A DNA stretch of 64,000 nt from Neocallimastix lanati (nom. inval.) (GCA_016946835.1 JACVTC010000200.1:149691-213690), one strand, 5' to 3'. Positions 1 to 10,911 are shown, counted from the stretch's first letter. Notes: generated from the letters alone by a model not told the origin. Translations and numbers: made by a program.

Positions 1-3000
1 AAATCTCTAAACCTAAGAAAATAAAATACAAGAAAAGAAAAAATGGAAAATGCTACCTTTGTGGAAAGTTCGGACACTACCGAAAAGACTGATTAAAAAA
101 CAAATACAATAAAAACAAAAGAAACAACAAACAACATAAAAGAAAAGGTAATACAAAAAAATTCAACAAAGAAAAACCAAGAGAAGGCCATGCATATCTA
201 TTAAACGATAAAAAGGATTATAATGAAAACTACCAAGAAGACTTCTCAAGAGATTATAACTCAGACAACTGTTTTGAATTAAACAATTAAGAGATTAACA
301 AGCCAACAAAAATTGATATAAGAAGCAACAATAATAATATTACACAATGGATTCTGGATTCCGGTGCCTCAATTAATGTAACAAATAACATTAATATATT
401 ATCAAACATCAGAAAAGAAAAAATAAAAATATCTCTTGCCAATGGAAAGGAAACATATGCTAACTACATTGGTGATTTCAACGCATATATAAACAATCAT
501 AAATTTATTTTAAAGAACGTTCATTATTCTAAATTTATCAAGAAAAATTTAATATCAATCAATCAATTAATAACACAAAATTATAAAATTGTTTTCAATA
601 ACTATAAAAACTCACAAATCGCAATCATCTATGACGACAAAGGTAATAGAATATATCAATCAGCAGCAGACAATAAAAATATATTTAAAATATATTTATC
701 AAAAGCACCATCCATTTTTCATAAGAATAATAATTTCGAAAATTTAAAGGAAATTAATTCAACACATATCAACAATAAACAAGATTTTGATCTCTGGCAT
801 AGACGCCTGGGTCATTTCGACATTACTAAAATAAAAGATAATTTAAAAAATACTAATACAAATACAAATCACAAATGTCAAATATGTTCCAATTCAAAAT
901 TAAGGAACAAACCTTTCAAAAGATCAATTAATAAAACAAAACACATTTTCGAACTTATACATCTTGATTTAGTGGGCCCTGTATTGCCATCCTTAAATAA
1001 GAATATATACTTCCTCACAATCCTGGATGACTTTTCTAGATATGGCTGGGTCTTATTCCTACAACATAAAAATGAAACATTTAATAAATTCATTATTTGG
1101 TACAAAGAAGTTTTAAACACATTCAACATTAAAATCAAAAATATTCGATCAGATAATGGAAGGGAATTTTTTAATAATAATTTTAAAATATTCTGTCAAA
1201 ATAATGGTATAATACATCAATACACTATACCATATAATCCAGCTCAAAACGGGAAAGCTGAACGATTCAACGGCATACTTATATCTTCCGCAAAAGCTCT
1301 ACTAAATGAATCAAAACTTCCTCATAATTTTTGGGAATTTGCTGTCGATACAGTAAATTATATTCACAATCGTTTACCCCATCAGGGTATAAACAATAAA
1401 GTACCATTTGAGATTCTATATAATAAACCTGTTGATTACAGCATATTTAGAGTTTTTGGATGCAGAGTATTTTTCTTTATACTGAAAGAACTACGATCCA
1501 AATTTGATAATAATTCACACCCTGGAATTTTCTTAGGATATTGCAATAACCCATCATCTTATAAAATCCTTGATTTAACCAACAATAAAATCGTGCTATC
1601 TCGAACTGTCCAATTTTTTGAAAACGATCCTGGAAATTCAGTCTTACTAAACTATAATTCCAATAACGAATTCAGGGTGAATGATTACTCTGTCAAAAAT
1701 TTTTCAAACAATAATTATAACAATTATAATTATCAAAAATACAACAACAACAATCACAACTATCAAAACAACTATAATAATATTAACGATTCACAATATA
1801 ATAGCAATATTTTAAGAAATAAAAATAAACATAAAACTTATAAAAAACAAAAACAAAATAAAAATGATAATCCAGAAGATAATAATAATTCAGAAAATGA
1901 CAATATTACTTCAAATAATATCAACATCAATAATGAAAACAACATTAACAATACTAGTAATAATACTTTCAATAATAACAATAAAAATAACACTAATAAT
2001 CAAAGTAATATCTATATCAATGATTCATCAATCAATAATAATAAAAAATTAAACAACAATAATATTTGCAACACTAATACAAGAAACTATAGAAATAATG
2101 AAATTAATGACAATAATATTACCAATAATCTTAATAAAAATAATGATAATATTCCTAATAAAAATACAACTGAAGAATCTAATATGGAAAGTACAATTAA
2201 TTACGTAAATAAATTAAACAATACTAATAACAATAAAATTGAAATATCCCACTATCAACACAATACAACAAACAATAATACAAATAAAAGAAACATTAAT
2301 TATGAAGCAAAAGCATCAAGCAAAAGAATAAAATATAGTGAAAAGAATATATCAAAATTAAATGAAGAAAACAATATATTCAGAGAACCATATAACTTTA
2401 AAGATATATTTTACCTTAAAGATAAAGAGCAATGGATGGAAGCCGTAAATGAAGAATTAAAAAATATGGAAAAGCTAAATGTATTTCAGATTGTAAATTC
2501 AGTTCCAGAAGGATCTAACGTTATATCATCACGTTGGGTATTTAAATATAAAAGAGACTCCAACGGTAATATAATAAAAAGAAAAGCAAGATTAGTTGCG
2601 AAAGGTTATACGCAGCAGTATGGAATTGATTTCAAGGAAACGTTTGCTCCAACTTTAAAACAAGATACAATAAGGATTATCACAGCAATAGCTGTTCAGC
2701 GTAATTTTAATATCAAACAAATAGACATTAACTCTGCATACCTTAATGCAAATTTAAAAGAAGATATATATGTGAAATCTCCCGAAGGTCATCATTCATT
2801 CAATAAATGTTTTTGGAAGCTTAAAAAGGCCCTTTATGGCTTAAAGCAAGCTGGAAAAGAATGGAACGAAAAATTGAATAATGAGCTTCTTAAATTAAAT
2901 TTTAGAAGAGCTAAGAGTGAACCTTGCGTTTATATTAAGATAGATAGGAATAATAAAATAATATGCATTTTGTCGGTATACGTAGATGATATATTAATTG

Positions 3001-3905
3001 CGGGAACAGATCATGAAATCAAAATTGTAAAAGATTCAATAAAAAGAAAATTTAATATTAAAGATATAGGTAATGTAGAATTCGTTATAGGAATTAAATT
3101 TAATAAGATCAGAAATGGCTATATTTTACATCAAATAAGATATATTAACGATATATTATTCAAATATGAAATTATTAAACTTACACCATCGAAAAATTTA
3201 ATACCAGTTGAAAATAATAAATTGAAATGCATAAAATTTAATGAAACGAAATACTGAAGTGCCATTGGGAACCTATTGTATCTTGCTATTTGTACCCGAC
3301 CTGATATCCTATTTGCTGTGAGCAGAGCAGCAAGGAAATCCAATAACCCTAACTTAGAGGATTGGAATAATGTTCTTAAAATATTCAGATACTTAATGTA
3401 CACAAAAAACTATGGTATAAAAATTGAAAAAGGTATTAACCTTAAGGTTTATGTAGACGCAGATTTCGCTGGAGACTCAATCACAAGAAAATCTACTTCA
3501 GGATTCCTGATGATGATGGGAAGAACGCCAACCAGTTGGTTCTCGAAATTGCAACATTGCGTATCTACCTCAACGGCCGAAGCTGAATATTATAGTTTGA
3601 GCGAATGCGCAAAGCATTCATTATGGTATAAGAATTTATTAAACGAACTTGGAATAAAAATTAATAATGTAAAAATTTTCGTCGACAATAAAGCAACAAT
3701 ATATAATAGTAAGAATCAGTCAGTTAATCCCAAGTCGAAACACATTGATATTCGGTATCATCATATTAGAGATCTTGTTAATAAAGGATTAATCAAATTG
3801 AATTACATAAACACTAAAGAAAATTTAGCCGACGGATTCACGAAATACTTAAACAATACTTTAATGGATAAATTTAGAATTTCCCTTATTACTAAAATTG
3901 AATAA
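1..3905 (+). pseudogene. Copia-1 gag-pol polyprotein with three in-frame stop codons
   Basis: One reading frame runs from the window edge to 3905. A gag zinc knuckle (CX2C, G-H) starts at 51, but its last Cys position (90-92) is TGA. A TAA follows at 288-290. The aspartic protease motif WILDSGAS starts at 348; the GAG-pre-integrase H..C..C region (LWHRR, then CX2C) is at about 790-900; integrase signatures SDNGREF and NPAQNGKAERFNG follow. An Asn-rich linker (about 1690-2340) precedes reverse transcriptase (SRWVFKYK, YGLKQAGKEW, YVDDILIAG). A TGA at 3255-3257 interrupts the start of RNase H, which resumes in frame (YVDADFAG, STAEAEYYSLSE, DNKATIYN, SKHIDIRYHHIRD). Frame retention with few stops suggests moderate age. 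Family assignment is secure; activity is unlikely. Confidence 0.92.
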
Positions 3906-4053
3906 TATACTGTAAAATGTGCTATCTTTTTTTCTTATATATAATAAGTTTTTTTTTTTAGAAAGCTCTCCAAATCAAATTAAAAGTAGTATAATTTTTC
4001 AAAATCTACCTTCATTTTTTTCTTTGTATTAAGTTTTTTTTTTGAAGCTAGAT

Positions 4054-4064
4054 TTTAGGGTGAA
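4054..4064 (+). promoter_or_regulatory. Copia-1 polypurine tract
   Basis: A purine-rich run (TTTAGGGTGAA) lies immediately before the TG that opens the 3' LTR, where a copia plus-strand primer is expected. Confidence 0.6.
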
Positions 4065-4349
4065 TGTTAAAAATATATTTTAATATAAAATTTAATCTAT
4101 GATTATCCAATATTTTACAAATACAAAATACTCGAAATACTATAAAACGTGCTTAAATAATAATCCTAATTTTTTTTTCTCTTTAACAATAAAAAACCTT
4201 AATATATATATACGATCATACATACTTAATTAAATATATTTATAATAATAAATATTAATATATAATAAAGAATATAAAACATCTTTACTTAAACATAATT
4301 ATAATATTATCTTAATATTGTGTGTCTCTTAATTGTGTGTTTATTAACA
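4065..4349 (+). repeat. Copia-1 3' LTR (putative)
   Basis: Starts TGTTAAAA directly after the polypurine tract and ends ...TTATTAACA, giving TGTTA/TAACA inverted ends. Length about 285 bp, like the other copia LTRs here (237-269 bp). The partner LTR is outside the window, so the right boundary is an inference. Confidence 0.55.
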
Positions 4350-5392
4350 AATTTAATAATAAAAATTTAATAATAAAAATTTAATAAGTATTACAATAAA
4401 AATAATAATTAATACATGTATCGAATTTACTATAACTAATTTTATAATTATTTTAATATTTTAATATTTATCATTTAATATAGTTAATATTACTAACATT
4501 TTTTATTAATAATTATTTCTAATTCTAAATATCTAATAGTTCCGTAACGAACTGTAATAATTCTATTAAGAACTAACTCAAAATAGAATTATTGACTACA
4601 TCTTAACGACTAATTCATTAAGTTGAGAAAATAAAATAAGATAAATTTTTTTTACTTTTAGAGTTTATTATAAAATTAATTATAATAATAACACGAGAAG
4701 TAAGAGAAGAATTGTTTGTATAAATTTGATTTTAAAATATGTTTTTTGAATAAAATATTTTATTAATTTATTAAAGTTAAAAATATAAAATTGTTACTAT
4801 TATAACTATGTTTTTATAATAATGACTCTTGATTTCTCAAAGAGAACTCAAGAGCCTTATTTATATTTTTTTTATGAAAATAAGGTTAAATAAGAAAGGG
4901 TTTTCTAATCTTAATAAATCTCTTATCTAGGAAAAGATTAGATAGAAAAACCTAGATAAGTTTTCGATCGATATTCTATCCATATCGATCATCGCATTAA
5001 TTAAGTAAAACCGATTACTTCTAAAAAGTAATTGGAAAAAATCTTAATTAACCGATTTTCCAATCTAATCTAATGATCGAAAATAAAAGAATAAAATAAT
5101 AAAAGATATTTCGATCATATAATTTATCCTTATATTAAAAATATAAAATTAAATAGTTAATAAAATACAGAATACAATACAATACATTAGTTACAGTAGA
5201 GAGTTTAACATATTGTAAATATATTATTTAAAATTAATTTAATAAAATTTTGTTAAATTAATGAATATTTAAAATTAAATTAAATAAATTTAATAAATAT
5301 TATATGAAATTAAATAAAGTTATAGTTATAATAACTTAACTAAGAAAATATAATTATTTGTTAACAAATAATTATAGATTCTTACATGAAAG
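4350..5392. other. AT-rich spacer with a cluster of inverted repeats
   Basis: No credible ORF. Between 4826 and 5063 there are several short perfect inverted repeats: CTCTTGA/TCAAGAG (4826/4848), CTTATCTAGG/CCTAGATAAG (4922/4951), GATCGATAT/ATATCGATC (4966/4982), ATTACTT/AAGTAAT (5014/5026), TTGGAAAA/TTTTCCAA (5033/5056). The rest is A/T-rich sequence without recognised content. Confidence 0.5.
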
Positions 5393-5558
5393 TGTTGAGG
5401 TTCGGGACAGAATAATAATAAATATAGAAATAAACACTAAAATAAAAAAAAAAATTAAAAATTAAACTATATCTTTTTTTAAAATATTTTATTTATTTAT
5501 TTAATAAAAATTATTCAATTAAAAACTAAAAATAAATTAATTTCTTTAATAAGATTAT

Positions 5559-6008
5559 GCCATGTTGGTCCAGTCGGTTAGGACGATACAGGTTACTGTA
5601 GAGGGCGGGGTTCGAATCCTCGGCATGGCACCAAATAATCGGATGAGGTTTCTATCCTGGGATATCATGAGACCACACGTGATGTCCATAAGGCTTTCCC
5701 TCAGATGATTATTTCACCCAACCCTGATACTACGCTTTGAATTGAAGCATAGACCTTGATGATTGTAAAATTTCCAATCGCCAATGATTACACCCACTAG
5801 GGAGGAGTTAATGGTTCCGTTCTGATGCTCGTGGTCATTAGAGATATATGTAGGAACGTTAGGAATGCATCTCCGGGCAGTGTGTAACGACGATTGAGAG
5901 CGGCGAAGCTGATACAGTATGCCAATAACTCATCACCTTACAGTTAATTAATAACTGTATGGCCATATGGGAGATGGGTACCCATATGTGCAAGTCTATG
6001 TTTTTTTT
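5559..6008 (+). mobile_element. tRNA-headed SINE inserted in Gypsy-1 LTR
   Basis: A ~450-bp insertion, visibly far richer in G/C than its surroundings, flanked by the direct repeat AATAAGATTAT at 5548-5558 and 6009-6019. The same LTR at about 12990 has the empty site with one copy. The 5' end (5559-5633) is tRNA-like: 7-bp acceptor with one T-G pair, D-arm GTCC/GGAC, T-arm CGGGG/CCTCG, A box TGGTCCAGTCGG and B box GGTTCGAATCC. The anticodon arm is abnormal (TACAG-GTTA-CTGTA, 4-nt loop). The body forms hairpins: GGATATCATG/CGTGATGTCC, TACAGTTA/TAACTGTA, CATATGGG/CCCATATG. It ends in T8. Pol III transcription and LINE-dependent retroposition are inferred from these hallmarks; no ORF is expected. 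I do not recognise the body family. Confidence 0.85.
5566..5619 (+). promoter_or_regulatory. Internal Pol III promoter (A and B boxes) of the SINE
   Basis: A box TGGTCCAGTCGG at 5566-5577 and B box GGTTCGAATCC at 5609-5619, with spacing normal for a type 2 Pol III promoter. Confidence 0.75.
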
Positions 6009-6775
6009 AATAAGATTATATTTTTTTCAGATATATTTTTCTAAAATACAATTTTCTCATATATTTATTTTTTTTTTATCGTTAGAAATGGTCAAGCCAT
6101 TTCTTTAGAATATCTTAGAGTTACATGTTTGAATTGTATTTAAATTATAAATTCATAATCTATTCTATTATAATAAATAATTATTACATATTATTAAATT
6201 CTAAACTATTTATTATTAATTGTAGTGATAATATATTTTAAAAATAATTTTATTACTTTTACAGAACTATTAGTAATAGAGTATTATTTAATTTTATACT
6301 ATTTTTAAATAAAAGTATTTTAGATTATTATCTATTATTAATCTTATTATAAATAAGGTGTATTTTGGAAGAAAGTATTACTAATTTTAATGACAAGGAT
6401 CATGGATTTGAGTAAAATATTTTTAAATCATTATTAATTATATTAATTTTTATTAATAATAAATAATCTGTATTAGTAATATTTGTAAAATAAAATTTTC
6501 TTTAATAATAAAATATTGATAAAATAAATCATATTAATAAAACTAGATATTGATAATAATATTGATATTAATAATATAGTATTAATTTTAATAATAAAGT
6601 ATTGATATTAATAAAGAATTTATATTAATAATAATAAATTTAATATTAGTAATAATTTGGCAGTAATAGAACATAAGAAAGTTCCCCAAGTAAGGAAATA
6701 AATAATTTAATTTTAGTGGTTAAGTTATTTTTATGAAAAATAATAAAATTAACATTATTTGTTCATTCCTTAACA

Positions 6776-6788
6776 AGATGCCCTCGCT
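6776..6788 (-). promoter_or_regulatory. Gypsy-1 polypurine tract
   Basis: On the - strand AGCGAGGGCATCT directly precedes the TGTTAAGG start of the 3' LTR, the position for plus-strand priming. Confidence 0.6.
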
Positions 6789-6798
6789 AAGAATCAAG

Positions 6799-9465
6799 CT
6801 ATACAGAAGCTGAGTTAAACTTGATTATGTTCTTTAAGTGAACATTGCGGTTCATTTGTATACCCGACTTAGGATCGGCCAATGTTACCGTGTTGAATTG
6901 TTTCTTAATTACTTGGAGTGGTCCAACAAAATATGGTTCTAACTTGGTTCGAGTAAAATTCCTTACTAAGACTAAATCACCAGGTTTTATTCTTTTGGCC
7001 TGATTCATACTATTCTTTTGTTCTCTACGAGTAGCCCGGTATTTATTTGCATTTTTGATATTGCCCGCAGCTTCCATAGTCCATAAATAGTGATTGACAA
7101 ATTTTTCCAATAGGATTTCATCCGAAGATTTGTTTACACTTTTAGTTGGTCTAGCAGCTATGTCAAAGGGTTGTTGGTCTTCTCGTCCATAAACAAGTTC
7201 AAAGCTAGAGTGATTAGTAACCGAATTTTTGGTTGTACGAAGTGCCCATAAAGCGGAAGGTAAGACTTCGTCCCATTCTTTTTGTTTATTTCCTAAAAGT
7301 CTAAGTAGTTTTCCAATTTCTTTATTTCGGTTTTCTGTAAGACCGTTCGTTTCTGGATGATAAGTTGTACTGAACCTCACATACACATCATAAAGATCTA
7401 GGAACATTTTTGTCATATCCGAATTGAATTGAACACCATTATCAGTTGTAATTGTTTGAGGCACACCATGACGAGAGAATACATTAATTAAAAATTTTAT
7501 TACATCTTTTGAAGTTACATTTTCAGTTGGCTCGGCCTCTACCCATTTAGTAAAATAGTCCACGATTACCAAAATATATTTATTATTGTTTGATGTTTTC
7601 TCTAGAGGTCCAATTATATCTAAACCTAAATGTGTGAAAGGTCCTTCAACTTCTGTAGGAATATCTTCTGTTGGTTCTGGGTATGCTTTGGGTCTATTTA
7701 ATTGACATTGTTCGCATTTTGAAATAATTCTTTTAATATCATTTACCATGTTGTTCCAATAATAACTTTTTCGTAATCGTTGGTAAGTTTTATTATATCC
7801 TTCATGTCTTATGCCATGAGCTTCAAGAATGAGTTTGACCTTTTCATTAGTATCAGTGATTAATTTCCTATAAGTATTTCCATCTACAAAGTATTCAATT
7901 CCATCAATTGTTGTAAATTTTTCTTCCATAAATTCTTTTACAACTTTAGATAATAAAGATTCATCAACTTTTGAAGAGAGTTTTGTTGCCAATATTTTCT
8001 TATCATTTATACTTTTCATTCGAGAAAGAGCATCAGCTACAACATTCTTTTTGCCAGGTTCATATCGAATTTCTACACCTAAAAGATTTACAGCTAAACA
8101 CCATCTGGTTTGTCGAGCACTTGTTGGTTCTTTCTTGTTGAATAATCCTACTAAGGGTTTATGGTCAGTATAGATTATTGTTTTAATGGGATTTCCCATA
8201 ATATAAGGTTTAAATTTTGTTAAGCAATAAAATAGAGCAGTTCCTTCTAGATCTGTAATTCCGTAATTTCTTTCATGTTTAGTTAATGTTCTACTTATAT
8301 AGTGTACAGGATGCTCTTTTTTCGTTTCATCATCTTTTTGTAATAGGACACCACCAATGCCATCATACGATGCATCCGTTCGAATAATAAATTCTTTCTC
8401 GAAACATGGAAATTTTAAAATTGGTGCATTCATTAATTTTTCTTTAAGTATATTAAAGCTATCATTTTGCTCTTTATTCCATCGGAATTCAACATCTTTT
8501 CTTAACAATTTGCAAAGAGGAGCTGTTATTCGAGCATATTTATCGATGAAGTCTCGATAATATCCTATCGCCCTTAGGAAAGACCGTAATTCATGAAGGT
8601 TTGAAGGAGGTTTCCAATTTTTAATTGATTCAATCTTGCTATCAAGAGGGCTCAGACCTTGTGCAGATACTTTGTGACCGAGGACTTCAACTTCTGTTTG
8701 CATAAACGAACATTTTTCAATATTGATTTTAAGTTTGTGTTCTTTGAAAACAGCGAGTACTTTAGCAATATGTTCGAGGTGTTCTTCTAAAGATTTTGAG
8801 TATATAAGGATATCGTCAATGAAATTGAAAACAAAATCACCAATGAAAGGAAAGAGAACTTTGTTCATCTCACGTTGGAAAGTTGCTGGAGCGTTAGTAA
8901 GTCCGAAAGGCATGACTTTGAATTGATAATTTCCGAATTTTATGGTAAAACTGGTAACTTCAACGCTTTCTTCATCCATAAGTATTTGATGATATCCGGA
9001 GTAAAGGTGCATTGTAGTAAATATTATAGCACCATCTAAACTATCGAATATTTCATCAATATTTGGAAGAGAATATGAATCCTTTATAGTAGCATCATTG
9101 ACTTTTCTATAGTCAACACACATTCTCCATTTACCATTTGGTTTAGGAACAAGAACAACAGGCGAAGACCATTCTGAATATGATGGTTCAATAAGTCTTT
9201 TATTTATTAATTTAGTAAGTTCTTCTTTAAGAATATCTGTTTTTAGTTTTGAGATTCTATAAAATTTTTGTTTAATTGGCCTAGCACCAGGTTTAAGGTG
9301 AATTTTATGTGGAGATAAGTTCGAAGGTGTTAATTCTTCAGAAGAGGTCGCAATTATAACTATATTATCTTCTAAAAGTTTAATTATTTGATCTCGATAC
9401 TTTTTATTAAGAGTATTGATAAATTTTTCGTTATGAATATATTCTCGAGGAGGAAGACCTTCCAT
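6799..9465 (-). CDS. Gypsy-1 pol: reverse transcriptase, RNase H, integrase
   Basis: 888 codons. N-terminal reverse transcriptase with VDYRKVND (about residue 117), VMPFGLTNAPATFQ and FIDDILIYS (Asp pair 217-218), then RNase H (RTDASYDGIGGVL; TDHKPL), then integrase with an HHCC zinc finger (HGIRHEGY..CEQCQ) and DDE signatures LGLDIIG, TTDNGVQFNS and NGLTENRNKE, then a C-terminal GPLQVIKK region. In motif A the catalytic Asp expected in L-D-L-x-S-G-Y-H-Q is His153 (TTMHLYSGYHQ, codon CAC), which should abolish polymerisation. The ORF is in the same frame as the upstream protease ORF, separated by a single TAA at 9490-9492. RT-RNase H-integrase order defines Ty3/gypsy; I see no chromodomain. 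Confidence 0.92.
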   Translation of the reverse strand: MEGLPPREYIHNEKFINTLNKKYRDQIIKLLEDNIVIIATSSEELTPSNLSPHKIHLKPGARPIKQKFYRISKLKTDILKEELTKLINKRLIEPSYSEWSSPVVLVPKPNGKWRMCVDYRKVNDATIKDSYSLPNIDEIFDSLDGAIIFTTMHLYSGYHQILMDEESVEVTSFTIKFGNYQFKVMPFGLTNAPATFQREMNKVLFPFIGDFVFNFIDDILIYSKSLEEHLEHIAKVLAVFKEHKLKINIEKCSFMQTEVEVLGHKVSAQGLSPLDSKIESIKNWKPPSNLHELRSFLRAIGYYRDFIDKYARITAPLCKLLRKDVEFRWNKEQNDSFNILKEKLMNAPILKFPCFEKEFIIRTDASYDGIGGVLLQKDDETKKEHPVHYISRTLTKHERNYGITDLEGTALFYCLTKFKPYIMGNPIKTIIYTDHKPLVGLFNKKEPTSARQTRWCLAVNLLGVEIRYEPGKKNVVADALSRMKSINDKKILATKLSSKVDESLLSKVVKEFMEEKFTTIDGIEYFVDGNTYRKLITDTNEKVKLILEAHGIRHEGYNKTYQRLRKSYYWNNMVNDIKRIISKCEQCQLNRPKAYPEPTEDIPTEVEGPFTHLGLDIIGPLEKTSNNNKYILVIVDYFTKWVEAEPTENVTSKDVIKFLINVFSRHGVPQTITTDNGVQFNSDMTKMFLDLYDVYVRFSTTYHPETNGLTENRNKEIGKLLRLLGNKQKEWDEVLPSALWALRTTKNSVTNHSSFELVYGREDQQPFDIAARPTKSVNKSSDEILLEKFVNHYLWTMEAAGNIKNANKYRATRREQKNSMNQAKRIKPGDLVLVRNFTRTKLEPYFVGPLQVIKKQFNTVTLADPKSGIQMNRNVHLKNIIKFNSASV

Positions 9466-9489
9466 TTTCTTAAGTTCTTTCTTAATAGA

Positions 9490-10905
9490 TTAATTAGAAA
9501 TAGCTTTTACAAAACAAACTAATTTTTCTTCATTTTCATATTGATTGTTTATAGGAGCAATTTCTTCAACCGATCCATTATCATTGAATTGGCAAAGACT
9601 ATAAAGAATAGGATGAATAAACAATTTATGATCTATTTGAGTTTTCAAGTTAATAAGAATATCAAAGAAAGGATCTTCTTTATCTATAACTCTACATGTA
9701 GCAACCATATGAAAATTATTAATTTGTACAGGAATATTGATTAAATAGTCTTCCGAATAATCATCATTAATAGTTGCTAGTCGGATTCTTCCACGACTGA
9801 TTCCAATAGGCTCATATACAGAAGGTAACTTTCTAAGGAATTGATTAGTAATAATATTTAAATTACTACAAGAATCAATCAATGCTTTTCCTTTGACTCC
9901 TTCAACAGTAACGTCGACCATGGCTATATCATCTTCTTTGGGTTCTTTGTTTTTACTTTTATAAGTGTGATCAAGATTATTAACTATAGTAGTAGTAGCA
10001 CAAATGTTGTCAACGGCACCGGCTATCTTAATAGAATCTTTTTCTAACTTTAAACCTTTTGCAACTTGAGATCTGATTTTTGGTGATACTTCAAATAATT
10101 CTCCAAAGGTAATATTACATTTAGTAGTATTTAAGTCTTTAATAACATTGTAAGGTAGATGATCAGCTATCATTTGGATCTTTCTTGGAACTCTAGGAAT
10201 TTTGTTTCCAGGAAGTTTATTTACTTTTAGTTTCTCATTAATGAGTTTATTTAATGTATTATTTGGAATACTATTTTCATCATTATTAGAAATAATATGA
10301 TCAGTTTCATCAATATCAACAATTTCAATGGGCGAGGTGGAAGTAGATGCAAGTTCTGTATCACTAACCTCTTTTCCTTTTTCTTTTTCTTTTCTGCGAT
10401 TAGATAAATCTATATCAGTAATTTCCATAGGTAATTGAGAAGTACTAGCACGTTCTTTATCACGAATTTCTTTTTCTTTTTGTTTTTCGAGATTGATTAA
10501 GGGCTGTGACATTATCGAAGGATATATCTGACTTGATGTTTGTTTTGGAGTTGGATTAACTTTCAATTCATTTTCTTTCTTCTTTCGCAAAGCTGGAGTA
10601 ATAATTGGTCGAGGATTATCTCTAAGACTTTTGTGAATTTTCTTTTCTTGATTACCTTTATGATCTTTACTAATGTTATCGCGCTTTCTTTTAAAAGCAG
10701 CAACCAAGTAGTCGTTTTCATCTTGAATTAAGTCAATATCTTCTAAATCATTGATGTCTTCTTCTTCGATTTCATCCTCAGATAATTCATAATTTTTTTT
10801 TTGATCTTCTATTTCTTCATGGAAGTAGTCATTAGCTGAAGATTGTTGATATTTAACGGAAGCTATTTTATTGACAATGGGAGTGCTTCTTCTCCCTTTT
10901 AGTGA
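9490..10905 (-). CDS. Gypsy-1 protease ORF, probably expressed by -1 frameshift from gag
   Basis: The frame is open from the frameshift site at 10905 down to TAA at 9490 and has no convincing ATG near its start, so frameshift expression is favoured. The N-terminal half is Lys/Glu-rich with repeated Asp/Glu clusters. The retropepsin-like core reads VKGKALIDSCSNLNII, with DSCS in place of the usual DTG/DSG triad, so the active-site Gly is replaced. Downstream the frame reaches the in-frame TAA 24 nt before the pol ORF's first Met, so either readthrough or a nonsense mutation separates protease from RT. Identity is supported by the D-S-x-S motif, position and length; activity is doubtful. Confidence 0.75.
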   Translation of the reverse strand, partial: SLKGRRSTPIVNKIASVKYQQSSANDYFHEEIEDQKKNYELSEDEIEEEDINDLEDIDLIQDENDYLVAAFKRKRDNISKDHKGNQEKKIHKSLRDNPRPIITPALRKKKENELKVNPTPKQTSSQIYPSIMSQPLINLEKQKEKEIRDKERASTSQLPMEITDIDLSNRRKEKEKGKEVSDTELASTSTSPIEIVDIDETDHIISNNDENSIPNNTLNKLINEKLKVNKLPGNKIPRVPRKIQMIADHLPYNVIKDLNTTKCNITFGELFEVSPKIRSQVAKGLKLEKDSIKIAGAVDNICATTTIVNNLDHTYKSKNKEPKEDDIAMVDVTVEGVKGKALIDSCSNLNIITNQFLRKLPSVYEPIGISRGRIRLATINDDYSEDYLINIPVQINNFHMVATCRVIDKEDPFFDILINLKTQIDHKLFIHPILYSLCQFNDNGSVEEIAPINNQYENEEKLVCFVKAISN

Positions 10906-10911
10906 TTTAAA
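10879..10911 (-). promoter_or_regulatory. Programmed -1 ribosomal frameshift signal at the gag/protease junction
   Basis: On the - strand the heptamer T TTA AAT (10911-10905) is in the gag frame as X XXY YYZ, two codons before the gag stop TAA (10901-10899). Eight nucleotides later comes a stem GGGAG/CTCCC (- strand; + strand GGGAG 10879-10883, CTCCC 10892-10896) with an 8-nt loop. Slipping back one base puts the ribosome exactly in the protease frame. Slippery site, spacer and hairpin all match the established -1 frameshift architecture. Confidence 0.8.

Larger units (their letters stand above)
1..4349 (+). mobile_element. Copia-1: decayed Ty1/copia LTR retrotransposon, left end outside window
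   Basis: Order is gag zinc knuckle, protease, integrase, reverse transcriptase, RNase H, polypurine tract, 3' LTR, the standard Ty1/copia arrangement. The 5' LTR and most of gag lie left of base 1. The coding frame (third frame of the window) is kept throughout but broken by three in-frame stops, so the copy looks dead. A purine tract at 4054-4064 precedes a TG start at 4065, and the presumed 3' LTR ends at a CA near 4349. Confidence 0.9.
5393..6775 (-). repeat. Gypsy-1 3' LTR (left), containing a SINE
   Basis: Aligns by eye with 12840-13648 plus 18752-18867. Starts TGTTGAGGTTCGGG and ends CCTTAACA. The homology is interrupted only by the SINE and its target duplication. A G-rich purine tract on the - strand (6776-6788) abuts it, which fixes this as the 3' LTR. 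Confidence 0.88.

Noticed and set aside
5559-5633. Genuine tRNA gene
   Set aside because: The anticodon arm has only a 4-nt loop between perfect 5-bp stems, a CCA is encoded, and the segment is the head of a 450-bp insertion with TSDs; it is a SINE head.
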